Source: Pseudomonas putida (lineage in GTDB: Bacteria > Pseudomonadota > Gammaproteobacteria > Pseudomonadales > Pseudomonadaceae). Taken from it: 64,000 nt of DNA. Below the pieces are notes generated by a model, which was not told the origin of the DNA, did no database searches, and was given only the letters and a program-made list of their open reading frames with translations. How positions within the stretch are numbered: the first letter of the stretch is position 1; every line of letters starts with the position of its first letter. A program made the position numbers and the translations under genes. Positions 25,716-35,094 of this stretch are shown in pieces. The DNA is taken from the NCBI RefSeq assembly GCF_028682475.1, contig NZ_JANHLE010000008.1, positions 124,001 to 188,000 on the forward strand, read 5' to 3'.

Positions 25716-27061
25716 GCTGGATAACCTTTGAACTGCGGCTGCTCATGCGCTCCAGGCTGTCACTGGCGACCTTCACACTGATGCTGACGTTGTCGTGCCT
25801 CTCGGTGGCGATGGGACTGCATGAAATCAACCGCCAACAACACGCCTTGACCCGACTCAACGCCTTGCAAAACGAGGATGTGGCAGCTGTTGCCGAGGGC
25901 TTCAAATCGCCTGGTGAAGCCGGCAAGGCAGCCTATTACACCTTCTACAACACCTGGAACCCGCCTTCGTCCATGGCCTTCGCGGCACTCGGCATGCGTG
26001 ATGTTGCGCCTTACGCCATGCGGGTCAGAGCCTTGGGGTTGCACGCCCAGCTGTATGCCGGCGAAACCTTGAACCCGGAGCTGGCCCTGGCGGGACGATT
26101 TGATTTCGCCTTCGTGCTTATCTATCTGGCGCCGTTGTTCGTCATTTCGCTCTTCCACGACCTGATCTCCAGCGAGCGGCAGTCCGGCAGGCTGGGACTC
26201 CTGCTGTCAATGCCCGGCCCCCTCGGACGGCTGTGGGTGCGCCGCGCGAGCCTGAGGTTCACAGTGATACTCGCCTGCCTGAGTGTACCGCTGCTGGTCG
26301 GTGCAACCCTGTCAAACGCTGCGCCTCTCGAGGTGGCGATGGCCGTGGTGCTGACGGCCAGCTACCTGGCATTCTGGACCGGCCTCTCGCTACTGGTGGC
26401 GAGCCGCCGCTGGCACTCGACGACCCAGGCCATAGCCTTGATGGCGACCTGGGTAACCCTGACGCTGGTGCTGCCAACACTGGCGAACATCGTCTTGAGC
26501 CGATCACTGCCGGTCAGCCAGGGCATCGAGCTGATGATGGCGCAACGCGACAAGGTTCACGGTGCCTGGGAAGTCCCCAGAGAAAAAACCATGTCGGCCT
26601 TCTTCTCCACTCACCCAGAATGGAAAAATACGCCACCATTGCCGCAGGGCTTTCACTGGAAGTGGTACTTCGCGTTCCATCAGGTTGGCGATGAAAACGT
26701 TGCCGAGCAGGTGCAGCACTACCGCAACGGGCTGTTGGCGCGCCAGCGTTGGACCGAGCGGCTCGCCTGGTTGCTGCCCGGTGTCGCGACGCAAGGTGTG
26801 TTGCATCATCTGGCCGCCACCGACCAGCATGCGCAGCTGGCCTACCAGGACGCCACCGCACGCTTCCACCAACAGATCCGTGCGTTCTATTACCCCTACC
26901 TGTTCAATGATCGCCTTTTTGGCTTGAGTGACTTTGCCCAGCGACCGGTGTTCTTGCCGCATCATGTGAGGTCGGCAGGCTGGACAGCTGACACGCTGGT
27001 GCTGATGCTGATCTCGGTACTGATGCTCGGTTTGGGCTTGAGGTCGCTGCGTTGGCACTGA
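25712..27061 (+). CDS. ABC permease, DUF3526 domain (second)
   Basis: A 449-aa paralogue-like partner of the previous permease with the same layout: first helix at about 15-35, a periplasmic stretch with YTFYNTWNPPSSMAFAALGMRDVAPY, six helices in the middle, and a final helix near 425-445. Residues 125-150 include the SLFHDLISSERQSGRLGLLLSMPG loop, which resembles the coupling loop of ABC-2 permeases. It ends the three-gene operon. No TonB receptor or binding protein gene follows, unlike some zinc-regulated sets. Confidence 0.85.
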   Translation: MSWITFELRLLMRSRLSLATFTLMLTLSCLSVAMGLHEINRQQHALTRLNALQNEDVAAVAEGFKSPGEAGKAAYYTFYNTWNPPSSMAFAALGMRDVAPYAMRVRALGLHAQLYAGETLNPELALAGRFDFAFVLIYLAPLFVISLFHDLISSERQSGRLGLLLSMPGPLGRLWVRRASLRFTVILACLSVPLLVGATLSNAAPLEVAMAVVLTASYLAFWTGLSLLVASRRWHSTTQAIALMATWVTLTLVLPTLANIVLSRSLPVSQGIELMMAQRDKVHGAWEVPREKTMSAFFSTHPEWKNTPPLPQGFHWKWYFAFHQVGDENVAEQVQHYRNGLLARQRWTERLAWLLPGVATQGVLHHLAATDQHAQLAYQDATARFHQQIRAFYYPYLFNDRLFGLSDFAQRPVFLPHHVRSAGWTADTLVLMLISVLMLGLGLRSLRWH

Positions 27062-27077
27062 CGCGGGCTGCAATCTC

Positions 27078-27210
27078 TGTAGGAGCGGGACTTGCCCGCG
27101 ATCTGCCGCAAAGCGGCAGCAAACCCGAACGACGCGGTAAATCAGGAAAATCGCGAATTCAGTATTTGCGGCCGCTACGCGCCCGATCGCGGATAAATCC
27201 GCTCCTACAG
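27078..27210. repeat. REPIN-like inverted pair
   Basis: CTGTAGGAGCGGGACTTGCCCGCGATC at 27078 and its inverted partner GATCGCGGATAAATCCGCTCCTACAG at 27184 flank a spacer with a GCCGC/GCGGC hairpin. It lies between the ABC operon and fimbrial operon I. Confidence 0.75.
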
Positions 27211-27230
27211 GGTGGAGGTTGAGCGACACC

Positions 27231-27295
27231 TCAGCTATCCAGCTGTCGTGCCTCTAGCCCGTCCAGCAACGCATCGAGCAGCGCCATGGCCATGG
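27231..27295 (-). pseudogene. Remnant of a DUF6124 gene (C-terminus only)
   Basis: Read leftward, 27293-27231 encodes MAMALLDALLDGLEARQLDS and a stop. This matches the C-terminus of the intact DUF6124 protein at 7027-7332 (MAMALLDALLDGLEARQMPD), with similar DNA as well. The match stops about five bases from the stop codon of the fimbrial adhesin gene at 27300, so the rest of the gene has been lost at this junction. Confidence 0.75.
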
Positions 27296-27299
27296 CTAC

Positions 27300-28427
27300 C
27301 TACTGGTAGATAAGGGTAAAGGTCGCCGAAGCATTCGCCGGGCCAGGAGTTACCTTGCTTGAGGTCTGCAGGTAGCGGGCCCGCAAGGGGATGGTGTAGT
27401 TGCCTTGTTCGCTTTGCAAGTAGAAGTCGGTATCGCGGACAGTTGCCAGCGGCAGCGGGATGCCGTAGCCGTCGGCGATCTGCACACCAATACCTGTTGC
27501 TGCGGGGGCCGTGCTGGATCCGCTCGGGTCAAGGCTGAGCACTCCGTTCCTGGCGTTTATCGCAGGGCGAGCCGGATCGATGTGCAGCTGCAAGTTGTTG
27601 TCCGTACGGTATCCAGGATAGCCGTCACCACCTGGATTTTTTCCCCCTTGCGAGATCCAGGTTGAAGCGCTCTCGGCGTACGTACCATGGAAGGCCGGGC
27701 AGTTGTTCAAGGCAATGTTGAAGTCCTTCCAGCCGGTAGCACTACCTACCTTTGTAAAGGTTTTGCTCAGATGTGTACCCATCGGTACCACCACATCGGG
27801 AGTTTTGCAGGTATTCGCTACGATTTGAATGTTCCCCGAATGGTTCACCTTGTAGAGCAACATCCGCGCGTCGCCAAAGAAGCCCTGCAGTGTGATTTGA
27901 GGCAACCGGTTGCCGCGAAGCACACCGGGGCTGACCTCACCGATCTTGATCAGGACCAGCTCGAAGGAGGACTTTTCACGCGTAACGTCCTGGACACAGC
28001 GGTGACCAGCATCACAAGTGACTGGTCTCATAGTCGAGGTCATCGGCAGTACACCGTCCAGTTGACTCTTGAACGCCACCCCAATACCAGAGATATCGGT
28101 CTTGTAGACCTTGTTGGCGTAAGGACCCGTTGACCAGTTGGCCTTGGGATACATGGCGCTGACGGTGTACTCGAACCATCTTTGGAATGGCGCGAACTCA
28201 CAAACCACTGTAGTTAACTGGCTTGTGTTGAGCATGAAGGTCTGGCGAAACACCTCTGTACCCAACGGCAGGTCACGGCCTACGGTGATAGCCGAGATCT
28301 GCAACGGCATAGTGCCGTCAGGTGGCTCGACGCCTTCGTACTTACAGGTAACAGCCATGGCTGATACGGCCATGCTCCACAATATCGCAGCCATCAGTAT
28401 CGATTTTATCAGCGTACCTATGTTCAT
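27300..28427 (-). CDS. Fimbrial tip adhesin / minor pilin (operon I)
   Basis: A 375-aa exported protein with a signal peptide (residues 1-25, ending AMA). The C-terminal part (from about residue 205: NTCKTPDVVVPMG) is a typical pilin domain with a cysteine pair and final ATFTLIYQ donor-strand pattern. The N-terminal 200 residues form a divergent receptor-binding domain with its own cysteines. This two-domain layout is that of FimH-like tip adhesins. The start overlaps the usher stop (ATGA). The gene is AT-richer than its neighbours, as often seen for adhesins. Its receptor is unknown. Confidence 0.85.
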   Translation of the reverse strand: MNIGTLIKSILMAAILWSMAVSAMAVTCKYEGVEPPDGTMPLQISAITVGRDLPLGTEVFRQTFMLNTSQLTTVVCEFAPFQRWFEYTVSAMYPKANWSTGPYANKVYKTDISGIGVAFKSQLDGVLPMTSTMRPVTCDAGHRCVQDVTREKSSFELVLIKIGEVSPGVLRGNRLPQITLQGFFGDARMLLYKVNHSGNIQIVANTCKTPDVVVPMGTHLSKTFTKVGSATGWKDFNIALNNCPAFHGTYAESASTWISQGGKNPGGDGYPGYRTDNNLQLHIDPARPAINARNGVLSLDPSGSSTAPAATGIGVQIADGYGIPLPLATVRDTDFYLQSEQGNYTIPLRARYLQTSSKVTPGPANASATFTLIYQ

Positions 28428-31021
28428 AGCTTCACCTTCTGCATATGCGTGGCAGGCACGTTCTCTGCGACCTGTTTACCGGCCGCACACACTGCATCCA
28501 CTTGTATAAGATGTTGGTCGGCGTCTGCGCTGGCAGGGATGATCAGCGCGCACTGCTGATCGACCTTGCTGCCCCAGTTGATCAGCAAGCGTCGCGTCTC
28601 GGGTTTGACCCGCGCATAGAGCTGCCCCCCCTGCCCGACCATGCCCACCGAGGTGCCTTCACCATCGGTCACCCCAGCGCCAAATGGCAAGGCGCTGCCA
28701 TCGTCCAGGCGCACGTTAAGCAGCACCGCCCGGCCCTGATTGGTGCCGTATTTCAGATGCACCACAGCACCCGCGCGTGGCGCCACCTGGTGGCTGGTCT
28801 CGCTCAATTCGACGTTCAGTGAGATGCCTACCGGGTCGATCGCCACTTCGTTGAGTTCGTACGGACGCAGGTACGGCACCACGGCGTTGCCGCGGCTGTC
28901 GAGCTTGAGGCCGGGGTAACCGGTGACCTTCGCCCCTTCGGCGCCCGGGGCACTGACCACGGCCATGGTTTCGCCGCGATAAGGCGTCAAGGTCACGCCT
29001 TCACTGTGGGCAACCACGCTGCCACTGGCACCAACCGAAGTGCTGGTGTAACCCTCACCGCGTCCCACACTGGCACTGAGCATGGCGCTCGCGCCGGTGT
29101 ACTGGCCATTGAAAGTAGCGTTGTTGCTGTTGCCGGCACCATCGTGGCCAATGGTTGCGCCATAGCCATACTGGCGGTCGGCACCGGCCGTACCACTGAG
29201 ACTGGCCTGCTGGTTGTAATGGCCCTGGCTGTCACGGCCAACCTGGGTCATCAGTTGTGGGCCATAGCCCGAACCGCCGAATTCCAGGGGCATGCTCATG
29301 GTCAGCAGATAGCTGTTTTCCATGTCGCCCAGCCCCATGCGGCTGCGGTTGGCGTTGAGGCTGAAGCTGACCCGGTTGAACTGCTTGCTGTAGCTGAACT
29401 GGTACTGCACGTCACGACCGGGCAGGTCCCAATAGTTTTGCGCATAACCACTGAGCGCGACTTGCCCCCACGGCCCCAGACTCTGGTCGGCACTCACCGA
29501 CAGGCGACTGCGAGGTCGCCCGATTGCAGTGGTGCCCCAGCCGTTCTTTTCGCCTTCAAGCAACTGCAAGGCGTTGCTGAAGTCCAGATAGCCATCGGTA
29601 GAAAACCGGTAGGCCGCCACCGAGAAGTTACTGCCGGTGCTGAGGATGTTCTTGCTATAGGACAGGCGCATGCTCTGCCCTTTCGAGGTGCCGGCGTCAA
29701 GCGCAGTCTGGGCGTGGGTGACATCCACAGCCATGGCACCGATCGGCGTGCCGAATGCCAGGCCGGTGAGCACCGCCATATAGTCATCACTCGATTGCAC
29801 ACCGCCGTAGCCGGTGAAGGTGTTGTTCAAGCCATATTGCAATGTGCCCTGCAGCAACCGGGCCTGATCATCGATGTAGTTGTTGCGGGTCTCGCCAATG
29901 GTAAGGCTGAAGCGTGAGGTGCCCGGGCGCAGCAACTGGCTGACCGAGGCATAGGGCACGATAAAATTCTGTTCAGTACCATCGGCTTCGGAAACGGTGA
30001 CACTGAGGTCGCCGCCGTAGCCGGTGGAATACAGGTCGTCGATCACGAAAGCGCCCGGGGCTACGGTGGTTTCCAGCAAGACGTTGCCGGCCTGGCGGAT
30101 GGTCACCCGTGCGTTGGTGCGAGCAATGCCACGGACCACTGGGGCATAACCGCGCAAGGAGTCGGGCAACATGCGATCGTCGCTGGCCAGTTGCACACCG
30201 CGGTATGACAAGGTGTCGAAAATATCACCGCTGGTGTTGGACTCCCCCACCAACAACTGGCTTTTCAGCGCCGTGATGTCGCGTTGGGCGTAGCTGTCCA
30301 GAGCCTGGTACTTGTTGCCCAGACGCGGTTGCCAGCTCATCGAGCCGTTATGGCGCAGGCGCCAGTCGCCCAGGTTGAGGCCGGTATTGAGGCCGAGAAA
30401 CGCCGAGTCGTAGTGACCATCACGGGTCTTGTTGCGATTGCCGTTGAAGTTGTAGCTCAGCATGCCGGCGGTGACGCCGCGGTCCCACAGTTCCGGGCTG
30501 ACATAGCCACGGGCGTTACGCTTGAGCGATGCTTGAGGAATGCTGATGTCGAGAATCTGCTCCTCGGGTGAAAAGCTCGCACTGGCCCCAGGGATCAGGC
30601 TCACTATCGATGGGCAGGCCTGGCTTTCAAGAATCTGGCTGGCTTCGGGCGTCAAGCGCGTCATCTGTACCCCCAGGCGCTCAAGCAAGGCAGTGGTCAT
30701 GCAGATAACCGGTTTGCTGCCATCTTTCTCGGCGTCAATCCGAATGTCCTGACGACTGCTCAGCAGACCATTGAGCTTGACGTCGGCACGGTATTGACCA
30801 GGCATGATCGGGTTGCCGGCCTGGTAGGCACTAAGGTCAAGATTGCGCGAGTCTTCGGGCAGGAAGGCATCATTGAACTGAATGTCCTCTGCCAGTACGC
30901 CTTGCCCTACCCCGGCACCAAGCGCAACCGTCAACATCTTGCGAATCAAGGCCGCTAGCGAATTCAAGGCGAAGCCGGGCTCCGCCCGCAGGAAATACCT
31001 GGAGCTGGATGTGGTAGGCAT
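28424..31021 (-). CDS. Fimbrial outer-membrane usher (operon I)
   Basis: An 865-aa PapC/FimD-type usher with a long signal region (residues 1-44). It has an N-terminal periplasmic domain starting DIQFNDAFLPEDSRNLDLSAYQAG, the barrel with the plug region RGYAPVVRGIARTNARVTIRQAGNVL, and C-terminal domains ending in the conserved cysteine pair. It forms the secretion pore that assembles the pilin chain. It lies 35 bp after the chaperone gene. Confidence 0.95.
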   Translation of the reverse strand: MPTTSSSRYFLRAEPGFALNSLAALIRKMLTVALGAGVGQGVLAEDIQFNDAFLPEDSRNLDLSAYQAGNPIMPGQYRADVKLNGLLSSRQDIRIDAEKDGSKPVICMTTALLERLGVQMTRLTPEASQILESQACPSIVSLIPGASASFSPEEQILDISIPQASLKRNARGYVSPELWDRGVTAGMLSYNFNGNRNKTRDGHYDSAFLGLNTGLNLGDWRLRHNGSMSWQPRLGNKYQALDSYAQRDITALKSQLLVGESNTSGDIFDTLSYRGVQLASDDRMLPDSLRGYAPVVRGIARTNARVTIRQAGNVLLETTVAPGAFVIDDLYSTGYGGDLSVTVSEADGTEQNFIVPYASVSQLLRPGTSRFSLTIGETRNNYIDDQARLLQGTLQYGLNNTFTGYGGVQSSDDYMAVLTGLAFGTPIGAMAVDVTHAQTALDAGTSKGQSMRLSYSKNILSTGSNFSVAAYRFSTDGYLDFSNALQLLEGEKNGWGTTAIGRPRSRLSVSADQSLGPWGQVALSGYAQNYWDLPGRDVQYQFSYSKQFNRVSFSLNANRSRMGLGDMENSYLLTMSMPLEFGGSGYGPQLMTQVGRDSQGHYNQQASLSGTAGADRQYGYGATIGHDGAGNSNNATFNGQYTGASAMLSASVGRGEGYTSTSVGASGSVVAHSEGVTLTPYRGETMAVVSAPGAEGAKVTGYPGLKLDSRGNAVVPYLRPYELNEVAIDPVGISLNVELSETSHQVAPRAGAVVHLKYGTNQGRAVLLNVRLDDGSALPFGAGVTDGEGTSVGMVGQGGQLYARVKPETRRLLINWGSKVDQQCALIIPASADADQHLIQVDAVCAAGKQVAENVPATHMQKVKL

Positions 31022-31056
31022 AGGTAACTCGCGAGCAATATCGTCTGAAGGGTGAA

Positions 31057-31803
31057 TCAGGGCTTGAGCGCTTTACGCGTCGGCACCAGCGCCCCGTAAT
31101 CGTTGATGGCGTTGAACGCCACCTGGGCATTGCCACCCGGTAAAGCGTTGGGCTTTTCCAACGCAAACTGGCGCGTTTCACCCGGCCCGACCATGCCATC
31201 GGTGCCACGATTGCGCTGTGCTCCGGCAACCAGTTCAAGCTCTACCACGGAGACGTGGAACGCCGACGGGTTGAATGCCTGCAAGGCCATGCCCTGCCCC
31301 TTACTGGCCGGCACCACTTGCCATTGCACTTGTTCGATTGCCTCGGTCGGCGTGCCCGGCAGACCATCAGGGCGATAGAACAGCTTGATCCGCGAACGGA
31401 ACGCCATCTGCAGCATGTTTTGCGCCTCGGCATCCTGGGGCTTGGGTGGAATTTCCAGCACATTGAGCCAGAACACTGACTCTTTGTTCGCTGCCAGCGC
31501 CGCGCCGGTAAACATCACCCGCAAACTCTGGCCTTTACCCGGATCGATGCGCGCCACCGGTGGCGACAGCACAAACGGCGCCTTGGAGTTAGTAGGCGTG
31601 GATTCGGCATTACCGGTATCGATCCATGACTGGGTCAAAGCCGGTTGCGAGCCGTTGTTGTTGAGCTTAACGGTAATTTCTTTTTGCCCGGCCGGGTAAA
31701 CCAGTCGGGTACCAGTGATCACTACACCGGCCACCGCCTGAGAACAGCTCAGCGCTAACAGACTGACCAGTAACAGCTGTTTGAATGGACGTTTGTAAAA
31801 CAT
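31057..31803 (-). CDS. Periplasmic fimbrial chaperone (operon I)
   Basis: A 248-aa PapD-like chaperone. The signal peptide covers residues 1-25. The mature N-terminus has the G1-strand-facing GTRLVYPAGQKEITVKLNN pattern, and the family signature WLNVLEIPPKPQDAE is present, followed by RIKLFYRP. It donates a strand to pilins in the periplasm and delivers them to the usher downstream. Confidence 0.95.
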   Translation of the reverse strand: MFYKRPFKQLLLVSLLALSCSQAVAGVVITGTRLVYPAGQKEITVKLNNNGSQPALTQSWIDTGNAESTPTNSKAPFVLSPPVARIDPGKGQSLRVMFTGAALAANKESVFWLNVLEIPPKPQDAEAQNMLQMAFRSRIKLFYRPDGLPGTPTEAIEQVQWQVVPASKGQGMALQAFNPSAFHVSVVELELVAGAQRNRGTDGMVGPGETRQFALEKPNALPGGNAQVAFNAINDYGALVPTRKALKP

Positions 31804-31874
31804 ATGAAAGCCCTGCTAGCCCCTCGAATCACGCCCCTTCCCAGAAGAAAAGGGCGTGGACTTTTGTCTGCCGC

Positions 31875-32423
31875 TTACGGGTAAGCGATGGAGTAAGTCA
31901 CGGAGCTGGTTACGGTGCCGGCAGCGGCTACGTCTTGCGCGTAGTACTGCACACCATAAGGCAGAAGCGCGCTACCTGAAGCAATATCAATCTGGGTGGT
32001 GGCGGTTCTTTGCGACTCATGCCCGGCTTTGATTGCGTTGTTGGCGTTAGCGCTGCTGGTATCGACCAATTGCAACTGCACGCCCTTTGCCGTGCCACCA
32101 ACGTTTTTCAGGTTACCGCTGCTAGGATCGACAGAGCTGCCGGCTTCGAAGAAGGTATAGGCTTTTTTCGAGGCCGCACCGCACTCGCTCAGCTCCATGG
32201 TGAATCCGGTCAGGCCTGCGACCTGGCCCTTGGTGCCCAGGGTTTTGGCCGCGACAGCTGGCAAGGTGACAGTGCTGGAGTTACTACCCCCGTTGACTTT
32301 GACAACACAGGTTTCGGCTTTGACTTCACCGTTGAACGTGATGGTGCCGTCCCCCGCCGCCATGGCGAAAGGCGTCGAGCCGGCAGCGATCATTAGTGCA
32401 AGAAGGCGGGATTTGTAATGCAT
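31875..32423 (-). CDS. Major fimbrial subunit (operon I)
   Basis: A 182-aa type 1 pilin starting at ATG 32423 (MHYKSRLLALMIAAGSTPFAMA signal). The mature protein begins AGDGTITFNGEVKAETC, has a second cysteine at ELSECG, and ends SVTYSIAYP with the penultimate-Tyr beta zipper. It is the first gene of fimbrial operon I, and the promoter region holds two module I boxes. Confidence 0.93.
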   Translation of the reverse strand: MHYKSRLLALMIAAGSTPFAMAAGDGTITFNGEVKAETCVVKVNGGSNSSTVTLPAVAAKTLGTKGQVAGLTGFTMELSECGAASKKAYTFFEAGSSVDPSSGNLKNVGGTAKGVQLQLVDTSSANANNAIKAGHESQRTATTQIDIASGSALLPYGVQYYAQDVAAAGTVTSSVTYSIAYP

Positions 32424-32533
32424 GAAAGAACTCCGAGAGAACGATTGTTGTGCTGTTAGTTGCGCACGCTCATGAACGGTAGCGATCATGATTTGTTGCG
32501 TGACCAAGTGTAAGTAGCAGGACAGCCGCTCAA

Positions 32534-32660
32534 TATAGGAGTGGTCCGAAAATCATTCCGACACTTCAAGGTATAACAAGCAGGGTGAGTACCCTGCTGA
32601 GCTCCAAAATAAATTAACCATCAGTTTTCAGGATCACGGTCTATAGGAGTGCTCCTAAAA
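32534..32660 (-). promoter_or_regulatory. Fimbrial operon I control region: two module I boxes and a hairpin
   Basis: On the minus strand TTTTAGGAGCACTCCTATA (32660-32642) and TTTTCGGACCACTCCTATA (32552-32534) match at 17 of 19 positions. They lie about 220 and 111 bp before the pilin start. Their core is a TAGGAnnnnTCCTA palindrome of the RcsB/BvgA kind. Between them, AGCAGGGT-GAGT-ACCCTGCT (32579-32598) is a perfect hairpin that could end the kinase transcript or mark the leader. Confidence 0.6.
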
Positions 32661-32716
32661 ACAACCCCGGCGTTGCAAAGTTAATTACGCACCTTAGTTA
32701 AAACCCAATTTAAACG

Positions 32717-35092
32717 CTACGCCGGGATATCAGTCAGGGCATGCCACTGCTCGACAAGCATGCGCAAGTACGTCGCCGTTTCGGCGTTGCGCCAATCTGT
32801 CTGAAACCGCACTGTTTGTTCCAGTGTTGCAGCCGCTGCGGCCAGATCAGTCCATGACAGCGCCAACGCCGCGCCGTGCAAGCGATGAGCCGCATGCACG
32901 GCGCGGGTCTGATCGCCCAGCGCTACCGCCTCAAGCAGATGACTCAGGTCGGCACGCAGTTCCTCGTGCACGGCCGAAAGCTCCATCACCTGGGGCGTGA
33001 GGCCTTGCCCCTGCGGCACCAGCGGTAGGTCACACCACAGTTCGATGACTTCCTGCAATTTGGCCAGGCGGATCGGCTTGCTCAGCACGCCGTCCATACC
33101 TGCATCGAAACAGCGCTCAAGGTGCTCATTACCGGTCAACGCCGAGATGGCGATGATCGGACAGTATGTCCTTTCCAGGCTTTGCTCCAGCTCACGGAAT
33201 TCAGCGGCCAGGCTGTAACCATCCTGGTCTGGCAGATCGCAGTCCATCAGCACCAGATTGACTGGCTGCTGGCTGAACACTGCCAGTCCTTGCGCGGCGT
33301 CCTCTGCGAGTAATACTTCGCAGCCAAAGCCCTCTATCTGTGCACGCAGTACGTGTCGGTTGGCCTGCGTGTCTTCCACCACCAGCACGCGCAGGCCGCT
33401 GACCGCCGAAGTGTCGGCAGTGACAGGCTGCTGCGCTTCGGTTGCGCCAGGCAAATCTTGTGTTGCTGCCAACTCTACCGGCAACACCACCTCGACCGTC
33501 GTACCAACTCCCTGCGTGCTGCTGAGCGTGAGTTTACCGCGCATCAATTTCACCAGGCGCCGGCAGACCACCAGCCCCAGGCCGGTTCCGCCGGTGCGCT
33601 TGAATGCGTTACGTGACCGGGCATAAGGTCGGAACAACGACTGCAGTGCCTGCGGCGACAGGCCAATGCCACTGTCCACGATGCGCATCAGCAACTGCCG
33701 GGTAGTGGCCGTCGGCCCCTCCAGCAGCTGCAGCTGAACCTCGACCCGACCGGCGTCGGTGAACTTGATCGCATTGCTGATCAGGTTGCGCACGATCTGG
33801 GCCACGCGCAGGTCATCGAGCATCAATGGCGCGATAGCGCGCTCGCCGCTGAATGTCAGCACCAGGCCTTTCTCATCAGCATGCAGCTGATAGCTGTCTA
33901 TCTCGCGTTGCACCAGCCCCGGCACGTCTATCGGCTCCAGGCTGAGCTTGAGTTGGCCGGCATCCATCCTCGATATGTCCAGCACATCATCCACCAAGCG
34001 CAGGAGCGTGGTTGCGCCGTTGTTGGCCAGACCAGTGAAATGCCGCTGCTGCTCGTCGAGGGGGGTATGCTCGAGCAACTCCACCGCTGCCAGCACCGCA
34101 TTCATGGGCGAGCGGATCTCATGGCTCATTACAGCCAGGAACATGGCTTTCTCTTGTTCGTTTTGCATCGCCCGGCGACGTTGCTGGCGGCTTTGCCAAA
34201 CCAGGGCCAGCAACAACAGCACAACCGACAGCAACATCCATAGCTCGCCGTCATAGTGTTCGGCGATGGTTGTGAGGGGCGGAATGTCCAGGTTCATATC
34301 GGCAAACCAATCGTCAAAGATTGCTTTGCGCTCATCTGCGGTAATGGAGGCCAGCGCCTTCTCCAGTATGGAAAGCAGGAGGGCCTGGTCGTCACGCACC
34401 GCCATACTGACACCCGTATGCAGTGCAGGTATTACACCGGAAACCTGCAGCACGCCCTGGAACTGTCGGGACAGGTAGGGAATCAGCAACCACTCCGAAG
34501 CAACAGCGGCGTCGGCTTGCCCCTCCTGAACCATCACCATCATATCCACCGCATTCTCGGCGATGATGATCGTTACCCCTGGCGCTTGATTGCGCAAGAA
34601 TGCGCTGTACTCGTCCCGCGCCAATATCACCAGCGTCTTGCCTGCCATTTGTCCCAGCTCAACGATGGGCTGATCGCCAAAGCGGCTGACAAGAACGGTC
34701 GAGCTGTTGTTGTAGCGGGTGGTGTAGGCCAAGCCGACATCGTCGGCTATAGCTGCAGCCCTGCGCCGCGTGGACAGCAAGTCAATCTCGCCGTTGATCA
34801 ACAGATCTTTACGCGCGCTTCGTGAAGTGGTGGTGGTCACTAACTCGAATCGCAGCCCCGTGCGCAGTCCGATCATCCGCAGGTACTTGGAGGACAGCCC
34901 TCGCAATTCCTTGCCATTCAGGTATTCGAACGGCACAAGCTTGTCAAACACACCTACGCGCAGCAGCGGATGGGCAGCAATCCAGTCGCGTTCCTGCGCA
35001 GTCAGTTCCAATCGCGAGGGGGTGGCGTTTACGCCTGGCGACGCCAGGCTTGCCGCCAGGGCGAATGTCAGCAGTAGACGACGAAGGAACAT
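32717..35092 (-). CDS. BvgS-like hybrid sensor kinase (module I, second in tandem)
   Basis: A 791-aa hybrid kinase. After a signal sequence come one periplasmic solute-binding sensor domain (about 30-265), a membrane helix (about 285-300), a HisKA domain with His324 in MSHEIRSPMNAV, an HATPase, a receiver with Asp617 (LVLMDCDLPDQDG) and a C-terminal Hpt with His736 (AAHRLHGAAL). I chose ATG 35092, two bases after the upstream stop; an ATG at 35113 is the alternative. It is a tandem paralogue of the next kinase with the same architecture. It probably feeds the two LuxR-type regulators to the right. Confidence 0.9.
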   Translation of the reverse strand: MFLRRLLLTFALAASLASPGVNATPSRLELTAQERDWIAAHPLLRVGVFDKLVPFEYLNGKELRGLSSKYLRMIGLRTGLRFELVTTTTSRSARKDLLINGEIDLLSTRRRAAAIADDVGLAYTTRYNNSSTVLVSRFGDQPIVELGQMAGKTLVILARDEYSAFLRNQAPGVTIIIAENAVDMMVMVQEGQADAAVASEWLLIPYLSRQFQGVLQVSGVIPALHTGVSMAVRDDQALLLSILEKALASITADERKAIFDDWFADMNLDIPPLTTIAEHYDGELWMLLSVVLLLLALVWQSRQQRRRAMQNEQEKAMFLAVMSHEIRSPMNAVLAAVELLEHTPLDEQQRHFTGLANNGATTLLRLVDDVLDISRMDAGQLKLSLEPIDVPGLVQREIDSYQLHADEKGLVLTFSGERAIAPLMLDDLRVAQIVRNLISNAIKFTDAGRVEVQLQLLEGPTATTRQLLMRIVDSGIGLSPQALQSLFRPYARSRNAFKRTGGTGLGLVVCRRLVKLMRGKLTLSSTQGVGTTVEVVLPVELAATQDLPGATEAQQPVTADTSAVSGLRVLVVEDTQANRHVLRAQIEGFGCEVLLAEDAAQGLAVFSQQPVNLVLMDCDLPDQDGYSLAAEFRELEQSLERTYCPIIAISALTGNEHLERCFDAGMDGVLSKPIRLAKLQEVIELWCDLPLVPQGQGLTPQVMELSAVHEELRADLSHLLEAVALGDQTRAVHAAHRLHGAALALSWTDLAAAAATLEQTVRFQTDWRNAETATYLRMLVEQWHALTDIPA

Positions 35093-35094
35093 AC

